NCBI RefSeq assembly: GCF_014201875.1
Contig: NZ_JACHFL010000008.1
Coordinates: forward strand, 124,001-188,000
Reading direction: 5' to 3'
Length of the DNA stretch: 64,000 nucleotides
From: Deinococcus humi
GTDB taxonomy: Bacteria; Deinococcota; Deinococci; Deinococcales; Deinococcaceae
The position numbers were made by a program, and so were the translations under genes. How positions within the stretch are numbered: the first letter of the stretch is position 1; each line of letters begins with the position of its first letter. Shown piece after piece: positions 60,952 to 64,000 of the stretch. Under the pieces are notes generated by a model that saw nothing but the letters and a program-made list of their open reading frames with translations, made no database searches and had not been told where the DNA came from.

Positions 60952-61235
60952 TTCTTCTTGCTCCCCTTGCTGCTCTTCTCGGAGCCGTGGCCCCGGTAGC
61001 TGCGGGTGGGCGAGAATTCACCGAGCTTGTGGCCGATCATCTGCTCGTTCACGAACACCGGGACGTGCTGCTTGCCGTTGTGTACAGCGATGGTGTGGCC
61101 GATCATTTCAGGGACCACGGTGGAGCGGCGCGACCACGTCTTGATCACGCGCTTGTCTTTCTTCTCGTTCTGGGCGTCCACCTTTTGCAGCAGGTGGCCG
61201 TCGACGAACGGGCCTTTCTTGAGGCTACGGGGCAT
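60948..61235 (-). CDS. rpsS: 30S ribosomal protein S19
   Basis: S19, 95 residues: [42 protein letters not shown] core, and [15 protein letters not shown]. It sits in the 30S head beside S13. Confidence 0.97.
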
Positions 61236-61249
61236 AGGGTTCGCCCTCC

Positions 61250-62083
61250 TTACTTCCCGCCGCGGCGGGTGATGATGAAGCGGTCAGAGACCTTGCGCTT
61301 GCGGCGGGTCTTCAGGCCCTTGCTGGGCTGACCCCACGGCGAAACAGGCACGCGGCCTGCGCCGGTACGGCCTTCACCACCGCCGTGTGGGTGATCCACA
61401 GGGTTCATGGCGCTGCCTCGCTGGTGCGGCTTGCGGCCGAGCCAGCGGCTGCGTCCGGCCTTACCGAGGTTGATGTTCTTGTGCTCGGCGTTGCCCACGG
61501 TGCCGATGGTGGCGTAGCACTCGCTGTGCACGCGGCGCAGTTCGCCGCTGGGTAGGCGCAGGATCACGTAATCGCTCTCCTTGCCCTGCACCTGAATGCT
61601 GGTGCCGGCACTGCGGGCCATCTGGGCTCCCTTGCCAGGAACGAGTTCCACACTGTGCACCACCGCACCGACCGGCACAAAGCGCAGCGGCAGGGCGTGG
61701 CCCAGCTTGGGCTCGGCTTCAGGACCGGCGTTGACGGTTGCGCCCACCTTCAGGCCCTCGGGGGCCAGGATGTAGCGTTTCTCGCCGTCGGCGTAGTTCA
61801 GCAGGGCGATGCGGGCGCTGCGGTTGGGATCGTACTCAATTGCAGCGACCTTGGCAGGAACGCCAGACTTGTCGCGGCGCTTGAAGTCGATGATGCGGTA
61901 CAGGCGCTTGTGACCGCCGCCGATAAAACGGCTGGTGATACGGCCACGGTTGTTGCGGCCACCGGACTTGGAGAGGCCCTCGGTCAAGGCCTTTTCCGGG
62001 CGCTTCTTGGTCAGTCCGCTGAAGTCGGCGGTCGTCATCTGACGGCGCGACGGGGTATACGGACGGTACTTTTTAACGGCCAT
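61250..62083 (-). CDS. rplB: 50S ribosomal protein L2
   Basis: L2, 277 residues: [36 protein letters not shown], and the C-terminal [14 protein letters not shown] with the conserved His near the peptidyl transferase centre. The ATG at 62083 was chosen; the frame is open further upstream into rplW but without homology. Confidence 0.97.
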   Translation of the reverse strand: MAVKKYRPYTPSRRQMTTADFSGLTKKRPEKALTEGLSKSGGRNNRGRITSRFIGGGHKRLYRIIDFKRRDKSGVPAKVAAIEYDPNRSARIALLNYADGEKRYILAPEGLKVGATVNAGPEAEPKLGHALPLRFVPVGAVVHSVELVPGKGAQMARSAGTSIQVQGKESDYVILRLPSGELRRVHSECYATIGTVGNAEHKNINLGKAGRSRWLGRKPHQRGSAMNPVDHPHGGGEGRTGAGRVPVSPWGQPSKGLKTRRKRKVSDRFIITRRGGK

Positions 62084-62096
62084 ATTCAATCTCTCC

Positions 62097-62384
62097 TTAG
62101 GCCTGGCCTTCGAGTTGCTCGATGCGCTGACCCTCGGCGAGACGGACCACGGCCTTCTTGCGGTCATTGCGGGTGCCCATGAAACGGCCCACGCGCTTCT
62201 GCTTGCCGCGCACGTTCATGGTGCTGATCCCAACCACCGACACGTCAAAGGCACGCTGGATGGCGCTCTTGATCTCGGTCTTGGTGGCCTTGGGGCTGAC
62301 CCAGAACGAGTAGACGCCGCGTTCCATACCCGCGTATGCCTTCTCGCTGATCACCGGCTGGTGAATGATGTCGTAGTAGCTCAT
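62097..62384 (-). CDS. rplW: 50S ribosomal protein L23
   Basis: L23, 95 residues: [25 protein letters not shown] and [25 protein letters not shown]. It forms the docking site for trigger factor and SRP at the tunnel exit. Overlaps rplD by 4 bp. Confidence 0.97.
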   Translation of the reverse strand: MSYYDIIHQPVISEKAYAGMERGVYSFWVSPKATKTEIKSAIQRAFDVSVVGISTMNVRGKQKRVGRFMGTRNDRKKAVVRLAEGQRIEQLEGQA

Positions 62385-63001
62385 GCAGCACCCTCTTCTT
62401 CAGTCTGCTCGTCCTGAGCAGGCTCCAGGGCCACGGCGTCAATCACCAGGCGGTCATGGCGTAGGATGTCGTAGGCGTTCAGGCCTGCGACGGGCAGCAC
62501 GGTCACCCAGGGAACATTGCGCGCAGCCTGACGGGCCACGACGTCGTCGGTCACCAGCAGTACGCTCTCGCTACCGTTCATGCCGTTGTCGGCGGCCCAG
62601 GAGATGAAACCCTTGGTCTTGCCGTCCAGCCCGAAGCCGTCCACGGCCATCAGCTTGTCTTCCTGCTGACGGTCCGAGAGGGCCATCGCCAGGCCGAGCT
62701 GACGCACCTTGCGCGGCAGGGTGTAACCGTAGTTGCGGGGTTTGGGACCGAAGGCCACGCCGCCGCCGACAAAGGTCGGAACAGTGCGGTCGCCGTGACG
62801 GGCGTTACCCGTGCCTTTCTGGCCGTACATCTTCTTGCCTGTTGCACTGACCTGAGCGCGGGTCTTGGTGCTGGCCGTGCCGCGGCGGCGGCTGGCGAGC
62901 TGCCAGGTGACCACTTCGTGCAGCAGGTTCGCGTTGGCTTCGGGCAGGTCCAGGCTGATCTGACGACCACCGTTCTGTCCGATGACGTTAATCTGCGCCA
63001 T
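62381..63001 (-). CDS. rplD: 50S ribosomal protein L4
   Basis: L4, 206 residues: [35 protein letters not shown] loop, [24 protein letters not shown] and [21 protein letters not shown]. In E. coli L4 represses the S10 operon; the S10 leader would lie within the tuf-rpsJ boundary here, which is too short for such a leader. Confidence 0.97.
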   Translation of the reverse strand: MAQINVIGQNGGRQISLDLPEANANLLHEVVTWQLASRRRGTASTKTRAQVSATGKKMYGQKGTGNARHGDRTVPTFVGGGVAFGPKPRNYGYTLPRKVRQLGLAMALSDRQQEDKLMAVDGFGLDGKTKGFISWAADNGMNGSESVLLVTDDVVARQAARNVPWVTVLPVAGLNAYDILRHDRLVIDAVALEPAQDEQTEEEGAA

Positions 63002-63003
63002 GT

Positions 63004-63959
<956 letters not shown>

Positions 63960-63964
63960 TGCTA

Positions 63965-64000
63965 TTACTCCAGGACCTTGGTGACAACGCCGGCGCCGAC
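63965..64000 (-). CDS. tuf: Elongation factor Tu, last 11 codons
   Basis: The minus strand ends [11 protein letters not shown] then TAA, the exact C-terminus expected of bacterial EF-Tu. The rest lies outside the window. The tuf-rpsJ order is common in bacteria (str-S10 junction). Confidence 0.88.
   Translation of the reverse strand, partial: VGAGVVTKVLE

Noticed and set aside
61250..62167. N-terminally extended L2
   Set aside because: The extra 28 residues overlap rplW and have no counterpart in L2; the [11 protein letters not shown] start at 62083 is standard.

Overview
The window is about two-thirds GC and fits a chromosome segment of a Deinococcus species. Supporting signs are a site resembling the Deinococcus radiation/desiccation response motif (RDRM, the DdrO operator) in the gyrA promoter, a DdrI-like CRP-family regulator, ribosomal proteins with Deinococcus-type extensions, and many genes whose -10 box (TANNNT) lies only 5-9 nt before the start codon, as expected for leaderless mRNAs. 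I see no tRNA, rRNA, insertion sequence, prophage or CRISPR array.

Layout. 1-5.5 kb: the 5' part of a circularly permuted ATP-grasp gene, an NYN-plsX pair, a DUF309 gene, trxA, a small serine hydrolase and three overlapping roadblock/LC7 genes. 5.5-9.5 kb: gyrA with its damage-response promoter, then the DdrI-like regulator. 9.6-27.6 kb: mixed housekeeping genes (sdaAA, rluB, truB, gatA, a PP2C phosphatase, ridA, a RicT-like PSP1 protein, an M3 peptidase, a membrane vWA protein, a LysM/phosphodiester glycosidase, rbfA, a thioesterase, a PIG-L deacetylase, a DUF4870 protein, RNase HI, a YqeK-like HD protein, a GNAT). Most are single genes or pairs with their own leaderless-type promoters. 27.7-40 kb: an amino-sugar cluster of LacI regulator, peptide-family ABC importer (with a permease-ATPase fusion), GH4 glycosidase, NagB-like deaminase, GlcNAc-type kinase, MOSC protein and a GH84 enzyme strikingly like animal O-GlcNAcase.

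40-64 kb, all on the minus strand: the tuf/S10/spc/alpha ribosomal-protein region. It is broken into several transcription units. A terminator and a new promoter with a ~220-nt leader separate rpsZ from rpsH, terminators follow secY and adk, and the alpha block (infA to rplQ) has its own promoter. Between adk and infA sits an 8.3-kb non-ribosomal island: SWIM zinc finger, DUF5691, small membrane protein and MoxR AAA+ ATPase, then a 440-bp AT-rich gap, then DUF5682 and a vWA protein. This uncharacterised MoxR/vWA-type system is the most interesting item in the window.

How parts may work together. In the amino-sugar cluster, the importer would bring in GlcNAc-containing oligosaccharides or glycopeptides, GH84 and GH4 would release the sugar, the kinase would phosphorylate it and the NagB-like protein would feed it to glycolysis. 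No GlcNAc-6-phosphate deacetylase is visible, so that step must be elsewhere or unconventional. In the island, MoxR and the vWA protein probably form an ATP-driven remodelling pair, with DUF5682 as a predicted EreA/TraB-like enzyme and SWIM/DUF5691 as binding or scaffold parts. The substrate is unknown.
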